From positions 1 through 49,768 of the forward strand of contig JAFAEM010000021.1 in the NCBI GenBank assembly GCA_023424015.1: 49,768 nucleotides of DNA. Reading direction: 5' to 3'. The position numbers and the translations under genes are program-made. Position 1 is the stretch's first letter, and every line of letters starts with the position of its first letter. The notes under the pieces were generated by a model, which was not told where the DNA came from, ran no database searches, and saw only the letters and a program-made list of their open reading frames with translations. This document shows positions 7,745-15,295 of this stretch, piece by piece. Origin of the DNA: Bacteroidota bacterium. Its GTDB lineage: Bacteria > Bacteroidota > Bacteroidia > Chitinophagales > Chitinophagaceae.

Positions 7745-8036
7745 AATATTTTATACTTACAACTTCCATTGGACCTGTCTTCAACCTCCCGATAGCTATC
7801 GGGACGGACAAGTCTCCAATATTTATATTTACAGCTCTCAACAAGCTGCGACTTCAACCTCCCGATTGCCATCGGGACGGACAAGTCTCCAATTTTTATA
7901 CTTACAGCTCTCACCAAGCTGCGACTTCAACCTCCCGATAGCCATCGGGACGGACAAGTCTCCAATATTTTATACTTACAACTTCCATTAGACCTGTCTT
8001 CAACCTCCCGATAGCTATCGGGACGGACAAGTCACC
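7733..8036 (-). repeat. 73-bp tandem array made of the tRNA-Ser 5' end plus a palindrome
   Basis: GGACAAGTCTCC (plus strand; the complement of the first 12 tRNA bases) starts at 7733, 7806, 7879 and 7952, and in a last degenerate form at 8025. The period is exactly 73 bases. The first occurrence belongs to the real tRNA. In the upstream copies the four tRNA bases GAGT between TTGTCC and GGTTGAAG are replaced by GTCCCGATAGCTATCGGGA. The two outer intervals closely resemble each other, as do the two inner ones, giving an A-B-B-A layout. The stem CCCGAT/ATCGGG is kept while the loop changes. No CRISPR-like spacers are present. Confidence 0.9.
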
Positions 8037-8109
8037 AATACACCCTAAAACCTGTTAAATAGCAACAGACAACACTGTTTTAAGGGCTGCAAAAATACGG
8101 CTTCGGGTC

Positions 8110-8877
8110 TTAGAGGCCGAATAATTTTTTAGTGTTGGCCGTAGTGACGGCCGCTGCATTTTCAACCGTCGTTTCTTTGATATCGGCGAGCTTTTGAATC
8201 ACATGCGCTAAATATGCCGGCTCATTTCGCTTTCCGCGAAAAGGCGTTGGCGCAAGATAGGGAGCATCAGTTTCCAGTACCAAATGAGAAAGATCGACCT
8301 CGCGAACCACTGCGTCGAGACCTGAATTTTTAAAAGTTAAGACACCACCGATCCCGAGGTAGAAACCCAGGTCGATGATCTGCCTGGCCTGGTCTAAACT
8401 CCCCGAAAAACAATGAAAAGCCCCACGCAACCGGCAGTTTTGCAGCTCGCCGACAACCTGGATACACTCATCCGTAGCATTACGCGAGTGGATGGATACC
8501 GGTAGGTTATACTGTATCGCCCATTCCAGTTGCTGCTGAAAAGCCTCGTACTGCTGTACTTTAAAACTTAGATCCCAATAGAAATCCAGACCAATCTCCC
8601 CTACCCCTACAAACTTTTGATTTTTAAGATATTGCGAAACCATTTCCAACTCCTGCCGGAAGTTTTCACCCACCGAACAGGGATGCAGACCCATCATGCT
8701 TCGGCAAGCGTCCGGGTAGCTTTTTTCCACGCCCAGCATCATATCATGAGTACTGGAATCGATAGCAGGCATCAGGATTTCCTGCACCCCGGCCTGCCTG
8801 GCACGACCCACCATCTGGTCGCGGTCATCATCAAATTCTTTCAAATAAATATGAGCGTGTGAATCGATCAGAATCAT
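8110..8877 (-). CDS. TatD family metal-dependent hydrolase (DNase)
   Basis: This is a 255-aa TIM-barrel amidohydrolase-type deoxyribonuclease of the TatD/YcfH family, thought to act in DNA repair or turnover in the cytoplasm. Metal-binding signatures are all present: HAH at residues 7-9, GEIGLD mid-protein, IHSRN and HCFSGS in the centre, and ETDAPYLAP near the C-terminus. Length is standard for the family and the ATG at 8877 gives the expected MILIDSHAH start. The gene stands alone on the minus strand, after the tRNA region. The adjoining upstream spacer (8878-9109) ends with a hairpin that isolates it from the deacetylase gene. Confidence 0.93.
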   Translation of the reverse strand: MILIDSHAHIYLKEFDDDRDQMVGRARQAGVQEILMPAIDSSTHDMMLGVEKSYPDACRSMMGLHPCSVGENFRQELEMVSQYLKNQKFVGVGEIGLDFYWDLSFKVQQYEAFQQQLEWAIQYNLPVSIHSRNATDECIQVVGELQNCRLRGAFHCFSGSLDQARQIIDLGFYLGIGGVLTFKNSGLDAVVREVDLSHLVLETDAPYLAPTPFRGKRNEPAYLAHVIQKLADIKETTVENAAAVTTANTKKLFGL

Positions 8878-9011
8878 ATCATTTACAAATTAAATTTTAG
8901 TCGGAATGGGTAAAATCCTGGCACCCGTTCACAAACACTTGTAAATTAGTTTGGATTAATGAAAATTTATTTTACCTTTAGAACAGTTTTCATAGGGTAC
9001 GGATTAAAAAC

Positions 9012-9035
9012 GGGCCAGGGTTTCTACCCAGGCCC
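9012..9035 (-). terminator. Bidirectional-looking intrinsic terminator behind the deacetylase gene
   Basis: GGGCCAGGGT and ACCCAGGCCC form a 10-bp stem with one A-A mismatch and a 4-base loop. On the minus strand it is followed by GTTTTTAA and on the plus strand by TAAATTTTTCT. It lies about 75 bases downstream of the deacetylase stop and should separate it from tatD. Confidence 0.75.
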
Positions 9036-9109
9036 TAAATTTTTCTAGATGATTATCAGCCACTTATAATCAATTTCTTACAAATAATCTTTTTTCTTCT
9101 TTCGAGTTT

Positions 9110-9751
9110 CTACGTGGTGATATGCTCAATTTTTTTAAACTGGAATTGCTGCCCGGCAAAAAAATCCAGCAACTGAGGTAAAAAAATTTTTAACCTTGGA
9201 AAGGCTTTCTCACTATCATGCATCACAACGATTGATCCCTTCTTCGCATTTAATATTATATGATGTAAACATTTTTCTGCTGTCAGGGTTTGATCAAAAT
9301 CACCACTGATCACATCCCACATGATGATCTTCACATCATCTTTTTGCAGTGCCTGCTTTATATTCCTTGCCTGGAATGAAGTGATGCGTCCATATGGTGG
9401 CCTGAATAAATTACTATCGATATACTTTCCCGCCTCACGCACGTCTGCCAGGTAGATATTATCTTTTGTCTTCCATCCGTTCAAATGGTTTTGCGTGTGA
9501 TTACCTACAGTATGCCCCTCATCTAGTATACGCCTGTACATTTGTGGGTTGGCTAACACATTTTTGCCGATGCAAAAAAAACTGGCTTTGGCATCGTACT
9601 TCTTCAATTCATCGAGCACAAAAGCGGTGACTTCTGCGTGTGGACCATCATCAAAACTGAGATAGATGTCTTTTTCCTTGCTATCTATACTCCATATATA
9701 AGAAGAATAGACTTTCTTGAGCCACCAGGGAGTTTTTACAAAATATCTCAT
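9110..9751 (-). CDS. Polysaccharide deacetylase (NodB/CE4 family)
   Basis: This is a metal-dependent de-N-acetylase of carbohydrate esterase family 4, acting on N-acetylated sugars of peptidoglycan or exopolysaccharide. NodB motifs: SFDDGP (metal-binding D34-D35), HTQNH (H85 and H89), RPPYGR near 117-122, the DVISGDF segment and VMHDS (H178). I set the start at ATG 9749-9751, giving 213 aa. The same frame runs on to 9883, but that extension overlaps gltX head-on. A TATCTTG box on the minus strand (9758-9764) also sits just upstream of the chosen ATG. A mildly hydrophobic N-terminus could be a membrane anchor. Substrate is not predictable. Confidence 0.88.
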   Translation of the reverse strand: MRYFVKTPWWLKKVYSSYIWSIDSKEKDIYLSFDDGPHAEVTAFVLDELKKYDAKASFFCIGKNVLANPQMYRRILDEGHTVGNHTQNHLNGWKTKDNIYLADVREAGKYIDSNLFRPPYGRITSFQARNIKQALQKDDVKIIMWDVISGDFDQTLTAEKCLHHIILNAKKGSIVVMHDSEKAFPRLKIFLPQLLDFFAGQQFQFKKIEHITT

Positions 9752-9757
9752 AAAGCA

Positions 9758-9764
9758 CAAGATA
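9758..9764 (-). promoter_or_regulatory. -7 promoter element of the deacetylase gene
   Basis: TATCTTG read on the minus strand lies 6 bases before the chosen ATG. It is one base short of the TAnnTTTG consensus and supports start 9751 over the longer frame. Confidence 0.5.
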
Positions 9765-9814
9765 CAGAGGAGGTGGGAATTACCCACTACTAATCCCATT
9801 CCGCCCCTCAACTG

Positions 9815-9822
9815 TATCTTTG
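9815..9822 (+). promoter_or_regulatory. -7 promoter element (TATCTTTG) of gltX
   Basis: TATCTTTG is a perfect Bacteroidota -7 box. The gltX ATG begins 7 bases after it, so the transcript would be leaderless or nearly so. No clear -33 TTG is seen at the usual distance. Confidence 0.65.
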
Positions 9823-9829
9823 CACCGCT

Positions 9830-11350
9830 ATGACAACCAAACCGCGCGTCCGTTTTGCGCCGAGTCCTACCGGCGGCCTGCACCTGGGTGGTGTGAGAAC
9901 AGTATTATATAACTATCTCTTTGCAAAAAAATATGAGGGCAGCTTTGTGTTGCGGATCGAAGACACTGATCAAAGCCGCTATGTGCCCGGCGCGGAACAA
10001 TATATTATAGACTGCCTGGAATGGTTGGGACTTGTGCCCGATGAAAGTCCTGTACACGGCGGAGACTTTGGTCCCTACCGACAAAGCGATAGAAAAAGTC
10101 TTTATCGCAAATATGCCGAACAACTGGTAGAAAAAGGCCACGCATATTATGCTTTTGATACCACCGACGAGCTGGAGAAAATGCGGCAGGATTTTAAAAC
10201 TGATCAGAATCCCTCCCCGCAATACGACCGCACGATAAGAATGAAAATGCGCAATTCACTGACCCTGTCAGCGGCTGAAACTAAGCAACTGCTCGCCGAT
10301 AATGCCCAGCATGTGATACGCATCAGGATACCCGAAAACGAAACCATCTCATTCACCGATATGATCCGTGGTGAAGTTCATTTTGACACAAATACGGTTG
10401 ATGACAAAGTGCTGCTAAAAGCAGACGGAATGCCTACCTATCATTTAGCGGTAGTAGTAGATGATCACCTGATGAAGATCACCCATGCTTTCCGCGGAGA
10501 AGAATGGCTCCCAAGCGCTCCTGTACATATATTACTCTGGAAAAATTTATTCGGGATCGAGCAGATGCCACAATGGGCGCATTTCCCGCTGATCCTTGGA
10601 CCGAATGGAAAATTGAGCAAAAGAGACGGCGCAAAATATGGCTTTCCTGTCTTTGCCATGAACTGGATGGATCCAAATACAAAGGAACTGACAGAAGGCT
10701 TTAAAGAAAAAGGTTTTCTCCCCGAGGCTTTTATCAACCTGCTGGCACTTCTGGGCTGGAACGACGGCTCTGAGCAGGAGATTTTCAGCAAACAGGAACT
10801 GATTGAAAAATTCTCCATCGAAAGAGTACACAGCAGCGGCGCCAAATTCGATTTTGAAAAAGCAAAATGGTTCAACCACGAATGGATCAAAAGATCAGAG
10901 ACGGGCAGATTGCTTCATGATGTAAAGCATGTGCTTAATGAAAAAAATATTCCGGTAACGGACGATGCATTACTGGCCAAAGTGATTGATCTCACCCGGG
11001 AACGTTGTACGCTGCTTACCGATTTTTATGACCAGGCTTCATTCTTTTTCAAAACGCCGGCTTCATACGACCTGGACGCTGTAAAGCCCAAATGGAATAG
11101 TGATAAAAAAGCTTTTTTTGAAGCCTATGCCGAAGCACTCGATCGCGTCAGCACCTGGGATGCAGCCACTCTTGAAAGCAGTTTTAAAGAACTGGCAGCA
11201 GAAAAAAGTATCAAACCCGGTGAATTGCAATTGCCATTTCGCATCATGCTGGTAGGCGGAAAATTCGGTCCACCCGTATTTGTAATTGCGGAAACGATCG
11301 GTAAGGAAGAAACAAAACATCGCATCAAAAGCGCTTTATCACTACTTTAA
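9830..11350 (+). CDS. gltX: Glutamyl-tRNA synthetase
   Basis: This class I aminoacyl-tRNA synthetase charges tRNA-Glu in the cytoplasm. The N-terminus reads RFAPSPTGGLHLGG (residues 8-21), which includes the HIGH-type signature. KLSKRDGA, the KMSKS-type loop, follows the Rossmann fold. The C-terminal third is the helical anticodon-binding domain. The 506-aa length is typical for Bacteroidota GltX. A near-perfect -7 element lies 7 bases before the ATG. Its TAA overlaps the stop of the convergent aldo/keto reductase gene by a few bases, so no independent terminator separates them. Confidence 0.97.
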   Translation: MTTKPRVRFAPSPTGGLHLGGVRTVLYNYLFAKKYEGSFVLRIEDTDQSRYVPGAEQYIIDCLEWLGLVPDESPVHGGDFGPYRQSDRKSLYRKYAEQLVEKGHAYYAFDTTDELEKMRQDFKTDQNPSPQYDRTIRMKMRNSLTLSAAETKQLLADNAQHVIRIRIPENETISFTDMIRGEVHFDTNTVDDKVLLKADGMPTYHLAVVVDDHLMKITHAFRGEEWLPSAPVHILLWKNLFGIEQMPQWAHFPLILGPNGKLSKRDGAKYGFPVFAMNWMDPNTKELTEGFKEKGFLPEAFINLLALLGWNDGSEQEIFSKQELIEKFSIERVHSSGAKFDFEKAKWFNHEWIKRSETGRLLHDVKHVLNEKNIPVTDDALLAKVIDLTRERCTLLTDFYDQASFFFKTPASYDLDAVKPKWNSDKKAFFEAYAEALDRVSTWDAATLESSFKELAAEKSIKPGELQLPFRIMLVGGKFGPPVFVIAETIGKEETKHRIKSALSLL

Positions 11351-12336
11351 CCTAGCGATTGAACCTGGTGCATTACTGGTTGCAGGCTGGTTGTTCCCAA
11401 TTGTTCGATCATGGACCGATCGGCTTCCTCCAATTGCACCAGTCCGCTGGTATTCTGAATTACATGCGCCGATGTACGAATGCCGGGTATCACCGTCGAC
11501 ACTTCGGCATAGCTTAAAATATAGCTTAGTGCCAGGCTAGTCTTATTGATTCCATACTTTGCACACAATTGCCAGGCAGGGCCAAGTGCAGCCTTTGTGG
11601 ACATGATCAGGCTGGCGGGCAGTCGACCTTTGCGGTGATCGTTGTCGGCAAAAGAAATTCCCTCGTCAAATTTTCCGGTGAGTAAACCAAATTGTAAAGG
11701 CATTCTTGCGATGACGCCATATCCCGCCACGGCAGCTTTCCTGACAAGTGGCAGCGCTTTCTGGTTGATCATATTCAGGACAAGCTGAAAGCCGTATCCC
11801 AACTGGTTCTCCAGGAAAAAATCCGCTTCCGGGAACGGGTCAAATGTATTCAGAGAAATCCCCCAGTAACGGATCTTCCCCTGCTCCTGCAGATCTTTCA
11901 TCGCTTCGAGGCAGTCGCCCTGTTGCAGATGTGAAAGACGTGCTGTATGTAACTGGTAATAATCGATTCGTTCTCTCCTGAGGCGTTTCAGGCTGGCTTC
12001 GCAGGCCTCAATGATATATGATTTGGTATAATCAACGGTGAATTGTTCTTCACGTGCCACATTTCCCACTTTGGTTGCAATGATGGCAGCATCATCATTT
12101 CCGAGTGTTTCACCCAGGAGTTTTTCAGAATGACCGACACCATAAATATCGGCGGTATCAAAAAAATTAATGCCCTGTTCACGGGCAGCGCGAATCGCTT
12201 CTTTCGACTCGCGGTCGTCGGCATTGCCCCAGCCAATCGCAGTCTGGCCGATCATCGCACCACCACCAATGGCCCAGGCGCCAAAACCAATTTCGCTTAC
12301 AATCAGGTCTGTATTTCCAAATTTTCTGTATTTCAT
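11347..12336 (-). CDS. Aldo/keto reductase
   Basis: This is an NADPH-dependent oxidoreductase of the aldo/keto reductase superfamily, likely reducing sugar-type or xenobiotic aldehydes in the cytoplasm. The catalytic tetrad is visible: D60 and Y65 in NFFDTADIY, K89 in IIATKV and H130 in YYQLH. The N-terminal GNTDLIVSEIGFGAWAIGG segment is typical of the L-glyceraldehyde-3-phosphate reductase-like subgroup. At 329 aa it is full length. It converges with gltX, sharing 4 bases at the stops, and is divergent from the cobalamin-domain gene. The substrate cannot be read from the sequence. Confidence 0.92.
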   Translation of the reverse strand: MKYRKFGNTDLIVSEIGFGAWAIGGGAMIGQTAIGWGNADDRESKEAIRAAREQGINFFDTADIYGVGHSEKLLGETLGNDDAAIIATKVGNVAREEQFTVDYTKSYIIEACEASLKRLRRERIDYYQLHTARLSHLQQGDCLEAMKDLQEQGKIRYWGISLNTFDPFPEADFFLENQLGYGFQLVLNMINQKALPLVRKAAVAGYGVIARMPLQFGLLTGKFDEGISFADNDHRKGRLPASLIMSTKAALGPAWQLCAKYGINKTSLALSYILSYAEVSTVIPGIRTSAHVIQNTSGLVQLEEADRSMIEQLGTTSLQPVMHQVQSLG

Positions 12337-12430
12337 ATGAATTTCCCCGCCTGAAATTACAACATTCCCTTCCCCGTGAAAAAACAGATATCTCGTACAT
12401 ATTTATATATACCGGCTGGCGCGATATACT

Positions 12431-12438
12431 TATTTTTG
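12431..12438 (+). promoter_or_regulatory. -7 promoter element (TATTTTTG) of the B12-domain gene
   Basis: TATTTTTG matches TAnnTTTG perfectly and lies 16 bases upstream of the ATG at 12455. Confidence 0.6.
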
Positions 12439-12454
12439 ACCCAAAACGGCCAGT

Positions 12455-12862
12455 ATGAACAGACCTCTGAGAGTATTAGTCGCTAAAGTTGGTTTAGATG
12501 GGCATGACCGTGGCGCTAAGGTCATCGCCGCTGCCTTGCGCGATGCGGGCATGGAAGTGATCTATACCGGTCTGAGGCAAACTCCAGAAATGGTTGTCAA
12601 TGCGGCACTGCAGGAGGATGTGGACGCCATCGGAATAAGCATTTTATCCGGGGCCCACATGACGATCTTCCCAAAGATCCTGCAGCTGATGAAAGAAAAG
12701 GAAATGAACGACGTGCTGCTCACCGGCGGTGGCATCATCCCCGAAGATGACATGAAAGCCCTTCACGAAATGGGTACGGGGAAATTATTTGCTCCGGGAA
12801 CTACCACCAGCGAAATTGCCGGGTATATTCATGACTGGGTAATACAACACCGTAACTTTTAA
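12455..12862 (+). CDS. Cobalamin-binding domain protein (methylmalonyl-CoA mutase C-terminal domain)
   Basis: This 135-aa protein is a stand-alone B12-binding domain of the methylmalonyl-CoA mutase type. It carries the base-off/His-on signature DGHDRG at 15-20 (D15-x-H17-xx-G20), SIL at 62-64 and the GGG loop at 91-93. In split acyl-CoA mutases such a subunit supplies cobalamin to a separate catalytic subunit that rearranges methylmalonyl-CoA or a related acyl-CoA. No catalytic mutase subunit or MeaB chaperone is in the window. It is monocistronic, with a strong -7 box and a possible terminator at 12894-12936. Confidence 0.9.
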   Translation: MNRPLRVLVAKVGLDGHDRGAKVIAAALRDAGMEVIYTGLRQTPEMVVNAALQEDVDAIGISILSGAHMTIFPKILQLMKEKEMNDVLLTGGGIIPEDDMKALHEMGTGKLFAPGTTTSEIAGYIHDWVIQHRNF

Positions 12863-12893
12863 CCGGACCCCGAAAAACCAGATATACACGGCT

Positions 12894-12936
12894 CCCGGCT
12901 TCTCAAAAAATCCTGAGAGCATACCGGGCGGGTTTT
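12894..12936 (+). terminator. Possible terminator after the B12-domain gene
   Basis: CCCGG (12894-12898) and CCGGG (12924-12928) enclose an inner CTCA/TGAG pairing and are followed by a short TTTT run at 12933-12936. The stem is interrupted, so the call is weak. Confidence 0.35.
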
Positions 12937-13072
12937 ATAACCACTCATTAAACAAAATCTGCGATTCACGCATCATTGTTTTTTAATATGCGTGATCTCC
13001 CTCAATTTCGCACCCGCATTAACCCTTAACAATATCCGGCGTTGCCGGTGACCGAAAAGAAAATTCATAACG

Positions 13073-13828
13073 ATGAACCCTGTTTTGATTCAACATCTCA
13101 AAAAATCAATGAAAGTGACCCTGCTGATGGGCATCGGACTTTCAGTAAGTGTGTACGTCTGGCTAAGACTGATCTTCTACGAAGTGCCATTTACTTTCCG
13201 TGAAGACCTACCCATCCTGATTAAAGTAATGGCCACAGGCTGGCTGATGGCCATCGCCCTTAAACTGAGTTTCTACCTGCTATTGGGTTTGATACGTTTT
13301 GTACAAGAGCCCAAAAGGTATGCCCTGGTAACCCGGAAAGCCGTACTATTCCCCCTGCTTGTGGTGGCTGCCGCGATCCTGCTCTTCTCCTGTAAGCAAC
13401 AGTCTGTTGGAGTAAAAAAAGACTTCAATACCGGTCTAACCTCTAATTATAAAAATATGGAGCCGGGTGAGGTGCAACTGGTGATGAACGACGAAGTGCT
13501 TAACCATACCGATGTACCGATCGGCGAAAAGTTTTTAATTATCAATAAAGATGTGAAAGGCCTTACCCAACGTGATGGAAAAGTTTCCGTGGGTTGCGCC
13601 CTCACCATCAGCGACCAGTCCGGCACGAAATTGCTGGATGAAGCTGATCTGTTTGCCGGAAGAGATGTCTTCAACTTAACCGACGCCACCAACCTGAAAT
13701 GTACCGTCACCACCGGTTCTCCTATGGAGTGGGAGGAAAAGTATGATGTCGTGGCAACTTTCTGGGATAAATATGGGGATGGAAGGATTGTGAACAAGGT
13801 TACGATCAGGATGATTGATATTCCCTGA
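13073..13828 (+). CDS. Membrane protein with three N-terminal helices and an extracytoplasmic beta domain
   Basis: I do not recognise this family. The 251-aa protein has hydrophobic helices at about 14-35, 48-75 and 89-106, followed by roughly 145 residues rich in strands that should face the periplasm. The third helix ends in LLFSC, a perfect lipobox-like sequence with C107, although it sits over 100 residues from the start. No internal ATG precedes that helix, so a separate lipoprotein start is unlikely unless a rare codon is used. The soluble part ends in an Ig-like or C2-like strand series. It is monocistronic. Neighbours give no functional clue. Confidence 0.65.
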   Translation: MNPVLIQHLKKSMKVTLLMGIGLSVSVYVWLRLIFYEVPFTFREDLPILIKVMATGWLMAIALKLSFYLLLGLIRFVQEPKRYALVTRKAVLFPLLVVAAAILLFSCKQQSVGVKKDFNTGLTSNYKNMEPGEVQLVMNDEVLNHTDVPIGEKFLIINKDVKGLTQRDGKVSVGCALTISDQSGTKLLDEADLFAGRDVFNLTDATNLKCTVTTGSPMEWEEKYDVVATFWDKYGDGRIVNKVTIRMIDIP

Positions 13829-13986
13829 TCCTGGCTGGAGTAGTTTGGACCCGGTAGCTCCTATGTTTGGAATTAGGGAATTGGATACACTGCTGTCCGG
13901 AATAAATTATTGAGATATGTTCAAACCCAGTGCTAGTACGGTTTGTGGAAAAGTCTAACAGTCCTAGCTTGGCCGCCAGATCCTAC

Positions 13987-14032
13987 CTACTTTTTTGCCT
14001 TGATGCAAAAAAGTAGCAAAAAAAATCAAGGC
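13987..14032. repeat. Two mutually exclusive hairpins sharing bases
   Basis: CTACTTTTTTGC (13987-13998) pairs perfectly with GCAAAAAAGTAG (14005-14016). GCCTTGAT (13997-14004) pairs perfectly with ATCAAGGC (14025-14032). The second pairing uses the loop of the first, so only one can form at a time. Similar intergenic words are common in Bacteroidota genomes (recollection, not checked). Confidence 0.7.
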
Positions 14033-14033
14033 T

Positions 14034-14194
14034 TCAGAAAAATGGCTAAAAATTACTTCGTAAGCCTGTCGCCGGCGAACTCGCTCCTGGATTGCATTTG
14101 AGTGTTAGTTAACTTGCGCTCGAACAGCGCCGGCTCCCTTACGCTGCGCTTTAAGACGGCTTACTCCGTAATTTTCTTAACGCCATTTTTCTGA
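14034..14194. repeat. 161-bp imperfect inverted repeat
   Basis: The ends TCAGAAAAATGGC (14034-14046) and GCCATTTTTCTGA (14182-14194) are perfect 13-base inverted arms. Inner arms GTAAGCC (14060-14066) and GGCTTAC (14158-14164) also pair, as do GCCGGCG (14071-14077) and the GCGCCGGC block (14127-14134) with one shift. A long cruciform or RNA hairpin is possible. Confidence 0.7.
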
Positions 14195-14282
14195 GGCCAG
14201 GTTTTCCCCGGACAACAATGAATTGGATGTCCTTATTCAAAGTAAGCGTTCTTAACTAACCCTCAACAATAAGCATAATCGT

Positions 14283-14290
14283 TATTTTTG
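14283..14290 (+). promoter_or_regulatory. -7 promoter element (TATTTTTG) of the enoyl-CoA hydratase gene
   Basis: This is a perfect TAnnTTTG match 14 bases before the ATG at 14305. Confidence 0.6.
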
Positions 14291-14304
14291 GCAAAACAAC
14301 GATC

Positions 14305-15084
14305 ATGTATCAAACCCTGCTTACTGAACTGGATGGTGATATTTTTGTGATCACCATCAACCGGCCCGATAAACTGAATGCGCTTAACAGAACTGTTATT
14401 GAAGAACTCAGTCGCGCCATTGATGAAGTCTATACCAACCCTTCTATAAGATCGGCAATCATTACTGGTAGTGGCCCCAAATCATTTGTCGCAGGTGCCG
14501 ATATCAGTGAATTTTCATCCCTGGATGCTACGGGTGGAAAGGCGCTGGCGCAAAGAGGGCAGGATCTTGTTTTTTCAAAAATTGAAAACAGTCCGAAGCC
14601 CATTATCGCAGCAGTAAATGGCTTTGCTTTGGGCGGTGGCTGCGAACTCGCAATGAGTTGTCATTTCAGAGTAGCGTCCGAGCAAGCCAGGTTCGGTCAG
14701 CCGGAAGTGAACCTTGGACTGATCCCAGGCTATGGCGGTACACAACGCCTGGTGCAACTGGTTGGGAAGGGCCGCGCGATGGAATTGTTGATGACGGGCA
14801 ATATGATTGACGCTGGTACTGCCTTGCAATACGGACTTGTCAACCACGTAGTGCCCGCAGATGAACTATTACAGAAAGCTAAATCCATTCTTCAACTGAT
14901 CAATACCAAAGCACCGCTGGCGATTTCCGCTTGTATCAAAACTGTGAATGCGGTGTTTGATGAAACTGTGAATGGGTTTGAACTTGAGATAAATAGTTTT
15001 GGTGAATTATTCGATACGTCTGATGCTAAAGAAGGCGCCACGGCCTTTGTAGAAAAAAGAAAGGCAAATTTTATAGGGAAATAG
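14305..15084 (+). CDS. Enoyl-CoA hydratase/isomerase (crotonase family)
   Basis: This cytoplasmic enzyme most likely hydrates 2-trans-enoyl-CoA in fatty acid or short-chain acyl-CoA oxidation. The oxyanion-hole segments AGADISEF (63-70) and GFALGGGCE (106-114) are present. Both catalytic glutamates of true hydratases are conserved: E114 in GGGCE and E134 in GQPE, spaced 20 residues apart as in mitochondrial enoyl-CoA hydratase. The PGYGGTQRL motif follows. At 259 aa it is the classical single-domain length. It is expressed alone from its own -7 box. The nearby B12-binding subunit could belong to related acyl-CoA metabolism, but the two are not in one operon. Confidence 0.94.
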   Translation: MYQTLLTELDGDIFVITINRPDKLNALNRTVIEELSRAIDEVYTNPSIRSAIITGSGPKSFVAGADISEFSSLDATGGKALAQRGQDLVFSKIENSPKPIIAAVNGFALGGGCELAMSCHFRVASEQARFGQPEVNLGLIPGYGGTQRLVQLVGKGRAMELLMTGNMIDAGTALQYGLVNHVVPADELLQKAKSILQLINTKAPLAISACIKTVNAVFDETVNGFELEINSFGELFDTSDAKEGATAFVEKRKANFIGK

Positions 15085-15164
15085 TAACCTGATTTCCAAA
15101 CTCCTCTTGTATCTATTTTGCCGCGTCTGGCGGGTAGTGGACACGATGGGCACGATGGAAACAC

Positions 15165-15198
15165 GAAGGGCACGGTGCTATTAGCGTCCGTGCCCTTC
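15165..15198. terminator. Strong hairpin between convergent genes
   Basis: GAAGGGCACGG (15165-15175) and CCGTGCCCTTC (15188-15198) make a perfect 11-bp stem with a 12-base loop. It lies between the converging enoyl-CoA hydratase and M16 peptidase genes. It sits in a run of degenerate CACGA-type words and may be a by-product of that repeat. It lacks a T tract. Confidence 0.5.
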
Positions 15199-15295
15199 AT
15201 AATTGTTCTAAGAATTACTTGTCTCTTCTCCGTGTCTCCCGTGACCCCTCCGTGGACTTCGTGTCCTAAAAAAACAAGCTATTCCCTTCTACCTC

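Larger units (their letters stand above)
13829..14304. other. Intergenic stretch with a composite hairpin/inverted-repeat element
   Basis: These 476 bases contain no supported gene. The central part, 13987-14194, is a nested set of inverted repeats described separately. The rest, about 150 bases on the left and 85 on the right, shows nothing except the promoter of the enoyl-CoA hydratase gene. Confidence 0.6.

Noticed and set aside
7733..8036. CRISPR array
   Set aside because: The period is constant at 73 bases, but the whole unit is repeated with no unique spacers, and the unit is derived from the adjacent tRNA.
9752..9883. 44-residue N-terminal extension of the deacetylase
   Set aside because: It overlaps the start of gltX head-on, lacks family similarity and lies upstream of the likely -7 box.
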